NCBI GenBank assembly: GCA_016717285.1
Contig: JADKFU010000005.1
Location: forward strand, 163,501-227,500
Reading direction: 5' to 3'
Source of the DNA: Chitinophagaceae bacterium
GTDB taxonomy: Bacteria > Bacteroidota > Bacteroidia > Chitinophagales > UBA10324
Length of the DNA: 64,000 nt
Notes under the pieces: model-generated
What the model saw: the letters and a program-made list of their open reading frames with translations, nothing else
Told to the model about the DNA's origin: nothing
The model's database searches: none
Position numbers and translations under genes: made by a program
Shown here: positions 44,537 to 53,282 of the stretch, one piece after another
How positions within the stretch are numbered: position 1 is the stretch's first letter
Layout of the letters: every line of letters starts with the position of its first letter

Positions 44537-46048
44537 ATGCTGAAAATTTATACTATCGTTTGTATTGTGTTAAGCTTATTATTGGATGCTAAACAATCAA
44601 CTGCTCAATCATTGGATACCCAACTTGCGCAAATTGTAAGTGATTATCAGTTGATGGGTATGTCGGTAGTGGAAGTGTGCGACGGACAAATTAATTTTTC
44701 AAAAGGATACGGACTTGCTGACTTTGATGATGACATTGCTATTACTGACAATACTTTATACAGGGTTGCTTCTATTTCTAAATCAATAACGGCTACTGCT
44801 TTGATGATACTGTATGATCAGGGCCTTTTTGGTTTGGATGATGACATCAATACTTATCTTGGTTATTCCATCCGTAACTGGCATTATCCGAATGATCCAA
44901 TCACCTTTCGTATGTTGCTGTCGCATACTTCCACCATTGTTGATGGAAGCAAGTATGATAATTTTCTCAGTGCAACATATGCTCAGAATCCGCCGCCTTC
45001 CATCAATACCTATTTTGTTTCAGGCGGAAGTTATTATACGAGTAACATTTTTCTCAACAAAAAACCGGGCACCTATTTCACTTATAGCAATTCCAATTTC
45101 GGACTGATCGGGACATTGATCGAAAAAATAAGTGGTGTGCGTTTCGATATTTTCTGCAAACAAAATATATTCGATCCATTGGAAATGACAGCGAGTTTCA
45201 ACATTCAGGATTTGCCGGATATTTCAAACGTTGCAGTGTTGTATCGTTTTGTTGGAAATAGCTGGGTGCCACAAGCGGATAATTACAACGGTACCCTGCC
45301 ACCACCATTGAATCTCAGTCAGTATGTAATCGGAAGCAATGGATTCATCTTTGGTCCGCAAGGCGGGCTTCGCGTAAGTGCAAATGACCTTGCTAAATTT
45401 ATGCTGATGCATGCATACAATGGAACATACAATAATGTAACGATTCTCCTAAGTTCCACTACTCAATTAATGCATGCGATTCAATGGCAGTACAATGGCA
45501 CCAATGGAAATGATTATTATGGATTATTTAAAGCGTGGGGATTAGGCATTCATGTTACAACGAGTACTGCCAACAGTGATATTGTTTTTCCTGATCAGTA
45601 TATGGCAGGTCATCCTGGTGAAGCTTATGGATTAATCAGTGATATGTATTTTGATACACTAAAGAATGGAGTGATATTTATTACAAACGGAAGCAAATTC
45701 TCCTACGTTATCGGTGCATCTTCTTCATTTTATACAGTGGAAAAGGAGGTATTCGATGCCGTTTACAATGATCTTCAAAACTGCGCAGTGGCAGAAGACC
45801 CCAGGCACTTTTCAGATTTTCAAATTTTTCCCAACCCTGCCATTGACTGGCTGAATGTGCACTCTTCCATAGTTGGCGGATTACGTGCCATCGCGACAGT
45901 TACCATCTATGATCTCTATGGTAAATTATGGTTTTCCGCTCCCGTAATTTCAGGAAGTATTAATGTTGCTGCTTTGCCACCTGGAATTTACCGGCTCGGA
46001 TTTAATGCGGAAAATCATTGTTACCAGCTCCCGTTTATCAGGCAATAA
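44537..46048 (+). CDS. T9SS-secreted serine hydrolase (class C beta-lactamase-like)
   Basis: The 503-residue protein has a signal peptide (1-24, ending STAQS). The beta-lactamase/DD-peptidase domain (about 26-410) keeps the SxxK motif SISK (79-82), Tyr183-Ser-Asn185 (YSN) and HPGEAYG, giving a complete catalytic triad set for esterase or peptidase activity. The T9SS domain at the C-terminus (about 425-503) is almost the same sequence as in the upstream gene at 41854, including NVAALPPGIYRLGFNAEN. Substrate unknown; such enzymes include peptide and ester hydrolases. Confidence 0.87.
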   Translation: MLKIYTIVCIVLSLLLDAKQSTAQSLDTQLAQIVSDYQLMGMSVVEVCDGQINFSKGYGLADFDDDIAITDNTLYRVASISKSITATALMILYDQGLFGLDDDINTYLGYSIRNWHYPNDPITFRMLLSHTSTIVDGSKYDNFLSATYAQNPPPSINTYFVSGGSYYTSNIFLNKKPGTYFTYSNSNFGLIGTLIEKISGVRFDIFCKQNIFDPLEMTASFNIQDLPDISNVAVLYRFVGNSWVPQADNYNGTLPPPLNLSQYVIGSNGFIFGPQGGLRVSANDLAKFMLMHAYNGTYNNVTILLSSTTQLMHAIQWQYNGTNGNDYYGLFKAWGLGIHVTTSTANSDIVFPDQYMAGHPGEAYGLISDMYFDTLKNGVIFITNGSKFSYVIGASSSFYTVEKEVFDAVYNDLQNCAVAEDPRHFSDFQIFPNPAIDWLNVHSSIVGGLRAIATVTIYDLYGKLWFSAPVISGSINVAALPPGIYRLGFNAENHCYQLPFIRQ

Positions 46049-46079
46049 ATAATATTGATTTTAAACTCATCTAACGCTA

Positions 46080-46325
46080 TTGCTCAATCAATCTGAACTG
46101 CCTGAATTTACCCGTTCACAACTCGCGCTCCGCAATGGACAGGATAAGCCGCAAATATGGGTTGCCTATAATGGATTCATTTACGACCTGACGGATAGCC
46201 GGCTCTGGCGCAACGGACATCATTACGAACACTGGGCAGGGCAGGATCTCACGGAAGAATTAAGAGATGCACCGCATACTGATCAGGTATTTGAAGGATT
46301 CGAACGGATCGGAAAACTCGTCTAA
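46080..46325 (+). CDS. Small cytochrome b5-like heme-binding protein
   Basis: The 81-residue protein shows the bacterial cytochrome b5 pattern: FTRSQLALRNGQDKPQIWVA, the core GFIYDLTDSRLWRNGHHYEH and GQDLTEELRDAPH. Histidines in these last two motifs are the likely heme ligands. It has no signal peptide. The frame has a stop at 46062 and no ATG before the domain, so the TTG at 46080 is the likely start. It lies 31 bp after the serine hydrolase and could share its transcript. Confidence 0.8.
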   Translation: MLNQSELPEFTRSQLALRNGQDKPQIWVAYNGFIYDLTDSRLWRNGHHYEHWAGQDLTEELRDAPHTDQVFEGFERIGKLV

Positions 46326-46495
46326 GGGTTGGAAGGGTTTAAAGGGTTTAGGAGTTTGAAGGGTTTAGTTCGTTTAGGAGTTTAGGTTGTTTAGATTGTA
46401 TAGTTAGATACTGGATAAACCCTATAAACAGTTCAAACAATTTAAACATTTCAAACTCTTCAACCTTCAGACATTTCAAGCCCTTTAAACTCTTT
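46326..46495. repeat. AAGGGTTTA / TAAACCCTT word-repeat spacer
   Basis: The left half repeats GGGTTTAAAGGGTTTAGGAG-type words, and the right half (about 46420-46495) their complements (AAACCCT, TTCAAAC, TTTAAAC), forming a long imperfect inverted repeat between convergent genes. Same word family as 39163-39248. Confidence 0.6.
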
Positions 46496-47476
46496 TTACT
46501 CGACCAGCGAAATGTCGAACTGAACCAGATCCACGAAGTCCTGTACGCGTTCTTCTATGTCGTCTTCAGTAATACTGATCAACCGTTCGGTGCCGAATTT
46601 TTCCACACAGAAAGATGCCATAGTGGAACCATAAATAATGGCACGTTTCATATTTTCATAGGAGATGTCGTTCGTTTGTGCAAGGTAACCGATAAATCCT
46701 CCTGCAAAAGCATCACCCGCGCCGGTCGGGTCAAATACTTCTTCCAATGGTAAAGCAGGAGCGAAGAATACATTGTTTTCATGAAAGAGAAGTGCACCAT
46801 GCTCTCCTTTTTTTATGATGAGGTATTTTGGTCCGCGTTCCAGAATTTTCTTTGCCGCTTTTACCAATGAATATTCGCCTGAAAGTTCGCGGGCCTCCGC
46901 ATCGTTGATCGTCAATACATCAATCATGGTCAACACTTCAGCCAATTCTTTCGGTGTATGTTCCATCCAGAAATTCATAGTGTCAAGCACAATGAGCTTA
47001 GGACGGCGACGCAGTCTGTTGATTACAGTAATTTGAATGGTTGGGGTAAGATTACCTAGCATGAGAAACTCACAGTCCTGGTAACTTTCAGGTACCAACG
47101 GATCAAAAGTCGCGAGCACGTTCAGGTCGGTTACCAATGTATCACGGGTATTCATGTCGAGATGATAAGATCCTTTCCAGAAAAAAGATTTTTCATTTTC
47201 CTTCACCTGCAGACCTTCAGTTTTTACACCGCGCGCATTCATGAGCAGGATCTGTTCTTTGGGGAAATCTCCGCCCACTACAGAAATCAGGTTGATGTTT
47301 TTGTCGAAGTAAGATGCGGCCAACGAAATATAAGTAGCTGCTCCGCCGATGATACGTTCCGATTTTCCGAAAGGAGTTTCAATGGAATCAAAAGCCACCG
47401 TACCTACCACTACCAATGAAGAAGATTTTGGAATCTGCGGTTGAAATGTTTTTTGAATGGAATCCAATATTGACAT
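46496..47476 (-). CDS. PfkB-family sugar/nucleoside kinase
   Basis: The 326-residue ribokinase-fold enzyme carries GGAATYISLAASYFDKNINL (44-63), the first PfkB signature region, and EVFDPTGAGDAFAGGFIGYL near residue 250, with the catalytic Asp in GAGD. It phosphorylates a sugar or nucleoside hydroxyl with ATP in the cytoplasm. A close adenosine-kinase-like grouping is possible, but the substrate cannot be fixed from sequence. It is divergent from another sugar kinase gene at 47651. Confidence 0.85.
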   Translation of the reverse strand: MSILDSIQKTFQPQIPKSSSLVVVGTVAFDSIETPFGKSERIIGGAATYISLAASYFDKNINLISVVGGDFPKEQILLMNARGVKTEGLQVKENEKSFFWKGSYHLDMNTRDTLVTDLNVLATFDPLVPESYQDCEFLMLGNLTPTIQITVINRLRRRPKLIVLDTMNFWMEHTPKELAEVLTMIDVLTINDAEARELSGEYSLVKAAKKILERGPKYLIIKKGEHGALLFHENNVFFAPALPLEEVFDPTGAGDAFAGGFIGYLAQTNDISYENMKRAIIYGSTMASFCVEKFGTERLISITEDDIEERVQDFVDLVQFDISLVE

Positions 47477-47650
47477 AAAATGATTTATTTAGATTTTGAA
47501 GGCAACTGGTTCAGTTTCAATTTTTGCCTTTATGCGCGGCGAAGTTCATAAAATTTTCACATACCGCAGATGATTATTTACGCCTCATGATGAAAACGAT
47601 ATACACTGCGATATGACTTTCGTAATTTGTCCGGTAAATCAGAAGCATTC

Positions 47651-48496
47651 ATGGTTCAATTAATCGTTGATTCAGGTTCAACAAAAGCAGATTGGCGGTT
47701 GATGAATGATGGTGTGATCTCCGCGTTTACCACCCGTGGCCTGAACCCTTATTTTTTGGGCAAGGAAGAGCTCGAAGAAGTCATCAGGCTAGAGGTGCTT
47801 CCGTTAATATCTCCTACAGTAATCAACCGCATTTTCTTTTACGGAGCAGGCTGTGGTGCTGAAATTCGAAAACAGCAGGTTCAACACGCCCTCCGTGTTT
47901 TTTTTCCTCAAACCACGCTTTTTATCGGCACAGACTTACTGGGTGCAGCAAAAGCCTTGTTAAAAAATGATGGTGGTTTTGTTATTATACTAGGGACAGG
48001 CACCAACAGTGGTCTTTATGATGGAAAAGAAATCATTCAAAATATTGATTCACTGGGCTATTTATTAGGTGACGAAGGAAGTGGTGCTGCCATCGGTAAA
48101 AAAATTTTGCGTGAATATTTGCGAAAACTTCTTCCGGAAACATTGCAAAAAGCATTTTCAATTTATTCTCCGCTTAACAGAGAAGAAGTGCTTCATCAAT
48201 TGTACAAGCAACCTTACCCAAACCGTTTCCTTGCTTCACTGGTACCGTTTGCAGCAATACATGTTTCAAACCCTGCCATTCAGGAGTTGATAAAAGAATC
48301 TTTCAGAGATTTTTTCAGGAATATTATTACTCACTATCAGGATTATGCGCGATATCCATTTTGTTGTACAGGTTCCGTTGCTTTTGTTTTCCGTGAACTC
48401 TTACAAACTGTTGCTGCTGAATATGGAGTAAAAATCCATAAGATTCTCCAATCACCAATTGATGAGATGGTCGGTTATCACCTTTTCCAATCATAA
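47651..48496 (+). CDS. BadF/BadG-type ATPase, probable N-acetylglucosamine kinase
   Basis: The 281-residue ASKHA-fold protein begins LIVDSGSTKADWRLM (4-18), the first phosphate-binding loop. FVIILGTGTNSGLYDG supplies the second and GYLLGDEGSGAAIGKKIL a conserved adenosine-side motif. This matches the eukaryote-like GlcNAc kinases of Bacteroidota. It would phosphorylate amino sugars released from peptidoglycan or glycans. The ATG at 47651 is chosen over the TTG at 47627 because it falls right before the first strand. Confidence 0.82.
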   Translation: MVQLIVDSGSTKADWRLMNDGVISAFTTRGLNPYFLGKEELEEVIRLEVLPLISPTVINRIFFYGAGCGAEIRKQQVQHALRVFFPQTTLFIGTDLLGAAKALLKNDGGFVIILGTGTNSGLYDGKEIIQNIDSLGYLLGDEGSGAAIGKKILREYLRKLLPETLQKAFSIYSPLNREEVLHQLYKQPYPNRFLASLVPFAAIHVSNPAIQELIKESFRDFFRNIITHYQDYARYPFCCTGSVAFVFRELLQTVAAEYGVKIHKILQSPIDEMVGYHLFQS

Positions 48497-48501
48497 TTCA
48501 T

Positions 48502-48777
48502 TTATTCAACTGACTTTGCGCGGGCTCTATTTTTAAATACTTTTTTCAAAAGGAAAGCGCCGCCCATCTGCAGCAGGCTGGCCGGCAGGCTTTTCCCGGA
48601 AAATGCAGACTGAACAATAGATGAATTGACTACAGATCTTTTCAGCACGTTTACGGGCTTGATATAATTTATCAGGCTGCCGACATGGTCTTTTATCAAC
48701 TCTTCTTTTTCGACACGTCTGAATTCCAGTTCGCGGATTTTCCTCTTGAGTTCAATAGCAGTCTTAATTTTTTCCAT
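48502..48777 (-). CDS. Small protein of the YtxH/holin-like stress operon
   Basis: The 91-residue protein has an amphipathic charged N-terminal helix (KIKTAIELKRKIRELEFRRVEKEEL), a central hydrophilic part and one hydrophobic segment near the C-terminus (PASLLQMGGAFLLKKVF). I do not know its function. It follows the holin-like gene by 16 bp on the same strand, a common order in Bacteroidota envelope-stress clusters. Confidence 0.6.
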   Translation of the reverse strand: MEKIKTAIELKRKIRELEFRRVEKEELIKDHVGSLINYIKPVNVLKRSVVNSSIVQSAFSGKSLPASLLQMGGAFLLKKVFKNRARAKSVE

Positions 48778-48793
48778 TGCAGTTTGTTATGAT

Positions 48794-49129
48794 TTAATCT
48801 TCGTCAAAAATTTCTTTTACAATCAGGTCATTCATCGGCTGACGAATCCATTTATTACGGAAACTGTAAATAATTACTCCCAGGAAAAGATAAATACCGG
48901 CCATGATGAGAAATCCGATAAACCATTTTCCAAACAAAGTGCTGATCCATAAGGAGAGGCCGATGGTTAACACCAGTATAAAGAAAAAAGCCAACATAAA
49001 AATGATCATGTAAGTAATCAGCGAAGAAGCAACTATTGAGCTTTTATTACTAAAAATCAATTGCCCTATACGTATCCGCAGCGCAATGTATTCTTTCAAT
49101 TCATGCAATAATTCTTCTGTCTTATTCAT
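48794..49129 (-). CDS. Holin-superfamily-like membrane protein (PF07332 type)
   Basis: The 111-residue protein starts with a charged helix (NKTEELLHELKEYIALRIRIGQ). Two long membrane helices (about 36-62 and 68-90) follow, then a short basic tail. This is the DUF1469/phage_holin_3_6 pattern. Despite the name, such proteins usually sit in chromosomal stress operons, not prophages, and no phage genes are near. It lies downstream of the YtxH gene. Confidence 0.75.
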   Translation of the reverse strand: MNKTEELLHELKEYIALRIRIGQLIFSNKSSIVASSLITYMIIFMLAFFFILVLTIGLSLWISTLFGKWFIGFLIMAGIYLFLGVIIYSFRNKWIRQPMNDLIVKEIFDED

Positions 49130-49154
49130 CAGTAAACATTATAAGGCTGGTTGG

Positions 49155-49189
49155 AAAAAAAGAATCCGTTCGCGGGTGCAGCGAACGGA
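49155..49189 (-). terminator. Intrinsic terminator between the YtxH and holin-like genes
   Basis: TCCGTTCGC (49165-49173) and GCGAACGGA (49181-49189) form a 9-bp stem with a 7-nt loop. On the minus strand it is followed by TTCTTTTTTT. It lies right after the YtxH stop, so the downstream genes depend on read-through or their own promoter. Confidence 0.75.
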
Positions 49190-49194
49190 CATGC

Positions 49195-49431
49195 TTATTG
49201 GTTTTCGACTTGAGCTGAAAGGTTATCAAATGATTCCCTGGCCGTAGCACCCAGTTCAGAAATCTTATCAATACCGCCTTTAACGGTAGACTTAAGCTGA
49301 TCACTCAAACCTGATGCTTTCTCTGAGATGCGCTGGCGTACGACAGTACCTTTCTCAGGCGCGAAGAGCATTCCGATCACCATACCTGCTCCAAGTCCTG
49401 ACAATGCGGCAACAAATACTTTAGAATTCAT
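49195..49431 (-). CDS. YtxH-domain protein
   Basis: The 78-residue protein has an N-terminal hydrophobic segment with the YtxH signature GLGAGMVIGMLFAPEKG (12-28) and a helical, amphipathic tail (KASGLSDQLKSTVKGGIDKI) resembling LEA-like stress proteins. It is probably membrane-associated and induced by stress. It is the first gene of the minus-strand group but is separated from the next by a terminator. Confidence 0.8.
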   Translation of the reverse strand: MNSKVFVAALSGLGAGMVIGMLFAPEKGTVVRQRISEKASGLSDQLKSTVKGGIDKISELGATARESFDNLSAQVENQ

Positions 49432-49727
49432 GATTAAAATTTTTAGGGTTTATAATAATTTAACAATTCTCTATTTCTAAAATTCCTGCCAGTTTTTAAA
49501 AACCGGAAGAACCCACCATAAGCGAATGCATTAATTACAGGAGGTTATTCACAGTGATTATTTCTGTAGAGTAATCTTCCCGCATTGGGTAAAAAAGCCA
49601 CTTACAAATGGATTATAATCAAGTATGTTTTTGGTAAAGAATAGGACAGTTGAAAATAAAAAGAGGGAATGCGTTGTGGCACGACTTTTTACAATGCAGA
49701 ATCATTCTTCACTAAAAAATAATTCAT
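49432..49727. other. Divergent intergenic region with a sigma54-like half site
   Basis: About 300 bp without a gene. TTGTGGCACG (49674-49683) matches the -24 half of a sigma54 promoter, but the -12 position reads TTTTTA and lacks the GC, so it is at best a degenerate promoter for the gene at 49728. Confidence 0.25.
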
Positions 49728-50030
49728 ATGAAAAATGATAATAATGGCAACGGCATAAACCAAACACCATCTGATAATCGTAATGTGCCTACAGAAATAG
49801 AATCTCCGTTACCAAAGCCTGAGCGGAAAGAAGAAGACAATGATTTTACTAAGAAGGGAGATAAGAATGATCCGATGAAAAAGGAAAAAATTGACCAGCC
49901 TGCACATGCTCCTATAAAAGAAGATCATGATGAAAGCGATGATAATTATGTTCAGGAGCCAATCGCTGAAGACACTGAAACAGGAGATCAGCCAGGTTCC
50001 GAAGACAATTCCTATAAAAATGAAGGATGA
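49728..50030 (+). CDS. Highly charged, disordered small protein
   Basis: The 100-residue protein is almost wholly hydrophilic, rich in Asp, Glu, Asn, Lys and Pro, with no hydrophobic core (for example KEEDNDFTKKGDKNDPMKKE). It looks intrinsically disordered. Its place in a stress-gene cluster suggests a hydrophilin-like protective role, which is inference. Family not recognised. Confidence 0.6.
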   Translation: MKNDNNGNGINQTPSDNRNVPTEIESPLPKPERKEEDNDFTKKGDKNDPMKKEKIDQPAHAPIKEDHDESDDNYVQEPIAEDTETGDQPGSEDNSYKNEG

Positions 50031-50075
50031 AGCAAGACTGTGTAAATTTTTTGATGATAATAAATTTGACTATGC

Positions 50076-50417
50076 ATGGATAACGAAAAAGCAGAAATGA
50101 AATCAATGATTTCTTGCATTAATAATCTTGTAAAGGAAGGATTCACAGAAAACTTTATGGTGAAGGAAAATAAGCTCCAGGCACTGAACGCTGAAAGATC
50201 CTATGAACCGCAAGAAATAAAGGTGGTAAATTTTTATCGCTTTGAGGGAGAAAGTGATCCTGATTCCAATTCTATTTTATATGCGATTGAAACCAGCGAA
50301 GGAATCAAAGGAACGCTTGCAGATGCGTATGGAGCATATGCTGACGAAGAGGTTCAGAAGTTTATGTCGGAGGTTAATGAAATAGAGAAAAAAACAACCG
50401 TAAGTAAAAATTCTTAA
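50076..50417 (+). CDS. Small protein of the family often mislabelled PRPP synthetase
   Basis: The 113-residue protein contains EIKVVNFYRFEGESDPDSNS and GIKGTLADAYGAYAD, the conserved core of a small Bacteroidota family that databases often name phosphoribosylpyrophosphate synthetase. It has none of the PRPP-binding or ATP-binding motifs and is a third of the enzyme's length, so that name should not be taken as function. It lies 45 bp after the charged protein gene. Confidence 0.65.
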   Translation: MDNEKAEMKSMISCINNLVKEGFTENFMVKENKLQALNAERSYEPQEIKVVNFYRFEGESDPDSNSILYAIETSEGIKGTLADAYGAYADEEVQKFMSEVNEIEKKTTVSKNS

Positions 50418-50424
50418 TGCATAA

Positions 50425-50469
50425 ATTATCCCAACGGCTGGGAGGCTAATATTATCGAGGGTTGGGATT
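50425..50469 (+). terminator. Possible terminator after the small-protein gene
   Basis: ATCCCAAC (50425-50432) pairs with GTTGGGAT (50458-50465) around a 25-nt loop, followed by TTTTC. It starts 8 bp after the stop at 50417. Confidence 0.35.
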
Positions 50470-50566
50470 TTCAAAATGCTCTAAAAGAAATGAATTACCG
50501 GAAACAATGAAAGATGGACGGTAGGTTTCCTCTCATAAAACTGTTAAATGAAAGCGTTTAAGAAAA

Positions 50567-50875
50567 ATGTTATCTGACAAATGCGAAAAGGAGCCAATGA
50601 GTGAAGTTAAAGAATTTGAATGGTTAGGACAGCAGGATACGGATCTGGAAATACTCTATGAAGTATATCATGATGCATTGCTTCTCGTGATCTGGAAAAT
50701 TTTTCCTGACTGGAAAGTCGCGGAAGAAATACTAAAGGATGTATTTTGCCGCTTAAGAAAAGCCAGTCATATATTTCCCGTAGATGAAGAACAACTGTAT
50801 TGCTTGCTTGCAAGAATTTGCAGAAATGCCACTTTGAAAAATATCCCTTTTCTTTTTAACAACTCTCACTATTGA
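50567..50875 (+). CDS. Sigma-70 region-2-only protein (ECF-like, truncated)
   Basis: The 102-residue protein matches region 2 of ECF sigma factors: LYEVYHDALLLVIWKIFPDW, KVAEEILKDVFCRLRKA and LARICRNATLKN correspond to the core-binding and -10-recognition helices. The frame then ends; region 4, needed for -35 binding, is absent. The next 130 bp show no region-4-like translation that a simple frameshift would restore. It could be a decayed sigma factor or a region-2-only regulator. A histidine kinase gene follows. Confidence 0.6.
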   Translation: MLSDKCEKEPMSEVKEFEWLGQQDTDLEILYEVYHDALLLVIWKIFPDWKVAEEILKDVFCRLRKASHIFPVDEEQLYCLLARICRNATLKNIPFLFNNSHY

Positions 50876-51009
50876 GATTAACGAGGTGCTGATTGGCTTG
50901 ATATAGCTGTTTTAAACTTTGTCCTACAAAAGGACTCCATTAACAATTCGCATTTTTTCTTTTGCCATTCACCGTTCATTTGAATTAAATTCGCTTTCAT
51001 TTAAAAGCT

Positions 51010-52858
51010 ATGACCGGCGTAAGGCAGTATCCTCCAGATAAAAAATTGCTGATTCCAGGTGAGAGTGATCTCTTCCGAAGGATGATCTTTATTTTTTCCA
51101 TTGTTTTTACATTGGTGATGGCAATCATTTATCTTTCTCTGAACAGTATCTCACATTTGCAAAAGAATGTGGAAGAAGTAATTCATACGCAACAGGTCAT
51201 CTCGGGATTTGATGGCCTGATGTCGATAATTACCGAGGCAGAAACAAATCAACGTGGATTTATCCTGACAGGAGATTCTTCTTTCCTCGTAGTATACAAT
51301 AAAGCTGCTCCTGAAATTTATCATAGAATGCAAGCCTTGAATGGTCTTGTTTCTGACAATGTGAAACAATTAAAACGACTATCGACTCTTGATTCTCTGA
51401 TTGTGAAACGGCGTGGCCTTTTAAAAACTAATCTTGATGCGTCCAGGATGACAATTAATGGCATTTTAGAAGGAAAACTAGTAATGCAAGCCATCACCAG
51501 CAAAATAGAGGAATCAAAACAGAATGAATTGGAGTTGATGCAGATTCGTAAGTCGGAATTGGAAAAATCCCGCAAACAGACAAGGACCACCATCACCATT
51601 TTTTCTTTTATGGCACTGGCACTGGTAGTAGTTCCACTACTATTTACGTTGCTGGAATTGCGTAAAAGGCTTGTGTTGCAACAGTTGCTCGACAGTGTTT
51701 TTAATTCGTCTTTAAATGCTATTCAATCATTTGCAGCTGTTCGTGATGAAAATGGAAAAATCGTTGACTTCCGGTTTATTCAAGCGAATGATGCTGCATT
51801 GACAATGCTTAAAAAACCGGATACTGCCGTTATTGAAAAGTTTTATAGCGAGGTTTATAAAGGCAAACCTTTCGACGAGTTATTTCAACAATACAAAACA
51901 GTCGTAAACACAGGCGTTCCCTTCGAAGGAGAATACGAAAGTGAAAGCATGGGTAATTCGCGGTGGTTTCATGGAACCGCTGTGAAACTAAGAGATGGAT
52001 TTACACTCACTTTGCAAGACATCACCCAGTCTAAGAAATCAGCTATTGAACTGGAAAATTTCCTCAAGGCACTTCAACGTTCTAACTCAGAACTGGAACA
52101 ATTCGCCTATGTTGCTTCTCACGATCTGCAGGAGCCATTGCGTAAAATTCTCACGTTCATCGATCGCCTGCAAATAAAGGAAGAGGCAAACCTTGAGTGA
52201 AGACGGTCGCAATTACCTGTACCGTATTAATAATGCTGCGCAACGGATGCGTCTGCTGATCAGCGACCTGCTTAGCTTTTCCCGGATGTCCACTATCCAG
52301 TTTGAGAACAAGCCTGTTAATCTCAATCAACTGATCAGTGAAATATTAAATGACCTGGAAGTTTTAATACAGCAGCAATCCGCAGTTGTTTCGTGTGCAA
52401 AATTACCTATGATCGAAGGGATGAAAGTTCAGCTTCAGCAATTGTTTCAGAACCTGATTGCAAATTCGTTGAAGTTTGTAGTGAAAGGCAGGCCACCCAT
52501 TATTACCATTGAATGTGAAATGCTTTCAAATTCCGGAGTTGTGTCCCAAAATGTTAAAAATGAACCCACTCATTGTCGTATAATATTACGCGACAATGGA
52601 ATTGGATTTGATGAAAAATACCAGGATAAAATATTCCAGATCTTTCAGCGCTTACATGGTAAAAGTGAATATGAAGGCACCGGTATAGGACTTGCGCTCT
52701 GTAAAAAAATTGTAGAAAACCATAAAGGCACAATCGTTGCCAATGGAGTATCCGGAGAAGGTGCAACCTTCATTATTACATTACCATTAAAACAAAATTC
52801 TAATCAGAATGAACCTAATGAAAAAGTTGAAGAGATCAGAACCTATTCTTATAGCTGA
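51010..52858 (+). pseudogene. CHASE3-PAS histidine kinase split by a frameshift
   Basis: The first frame (51010-52200, 396 residues) has two membrane helices flanking a CHASE3 sensor (about 25-200, ETNQRGFILTGDSSF). It continues with a PAS domain (about 220-340) and the H-box SHDLQEPLRKIL, then stops after KEEANLE. The second frame (from the TTG at 52193, 221 residues) continues SEDGRNYLYRINNAAQRMRL, the second HisKA helix, and a complete HATPase domain (LRDNGIGFDEKY, GTGIGLALCKKIVENH). Deleting one base near 52190-52195 joins them into the usual order. It may be a sequencing error or a real mutation. A response regulator gene overlaps its end. Confidence 0.75.
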
Positions 52859-53270
52859 AGACGATGAAGAGGATCAGGAGATTATCAGGGAAGCTTTTGA
52901 GGAATGCAATGTGCCCAATGATCTTATTTTTGTAAAGGACGGAGAAGAGCTTATGGATTACCTGCTTAACAAAAAAGCAGGAGTAGGAATGCAACGTTAT
53001 ATTGAGCCCGGAATCATCCTGCTGGATTTAAACATGCCCCGCAAAGATGGCAGGCAGGCACTGTCAGAAATTAAAAATAATGTTGAACTCCGGAAAATTC
53101 CGGTAATAATTCTTACAACTTCCAAGGAAGAGGAAGATGTGATAAAGACTTATGAGCTTGGTGTAAACAGTTTTGTTATTAAACCAGTAACCTACAAAGC
53201 GCTTGTTGATGTAATGAAGGCGATCGGTAATTATTGGTTTGAAGTGGTAGAACTCCCGCGCTCAACTTAA
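52818..53270 (+). CDS. Single-domain response regulator (Rcp1-like)
   Basis: The 150-residue receiver-only protein has ILIAEDDEEDQEIIREAF at the N-terminus, the phospho-acceptor Asp in ILLDLNMPRKDG, ILTTS and the conserved Lys in FVIKPV. It has no output domain. The insertion NKKAGVGMQRYIEPG before the Asp strand is typical of Rcp1-type regulators paired with PAS/phytochrome kinases. The start at 52818 is preferred over 52809, both inside the end of the upstream kinase. It is coupled to that kinase and to the next REC-kinase gene 12 bp on. Confidence 0.85.
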   Translation: MKKLKRSEPILIAEDDEEDQEIIREAFEECNVPNDLIFVKDGEELMDYLLNKKAGVGMQRYIEPGIILLDLNMPRKDGRQALSEIKNNVELRKIPVIILTTSKEEEDVIKTYELGVNSFVIKPVTYKALVDVMKAIGNYWFEVVELPRST

Positions 53271-53282
53271 ATTTTTTTGCCC

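Noticed and set aside
48794..49129. Prophage holin
   Set aside because: No other phage genes; the neighbours are YtxH-type stress proteins and the family is common in chromosomal stress operons.
49674..49696. Full sigma54 promoter before the charged small protein
   Set aside because: The -24 half TGGCACG is good, but the -12 half lacks the GC at the required spacing.
50076..50417. Phosphoribosylpyrophosphate synthetase
   Set aside because: Far too short and lacking PRPP- and ATP-binding motifs; the name is a propagated database label.
52193..52858. Stand-alone HATPase protein starting at a TTG
   Set aside because: It starts in the middle of a HisKA hairpin whose first helix ends the preceding frame, so a frameshift within one kinase gene explains both better.
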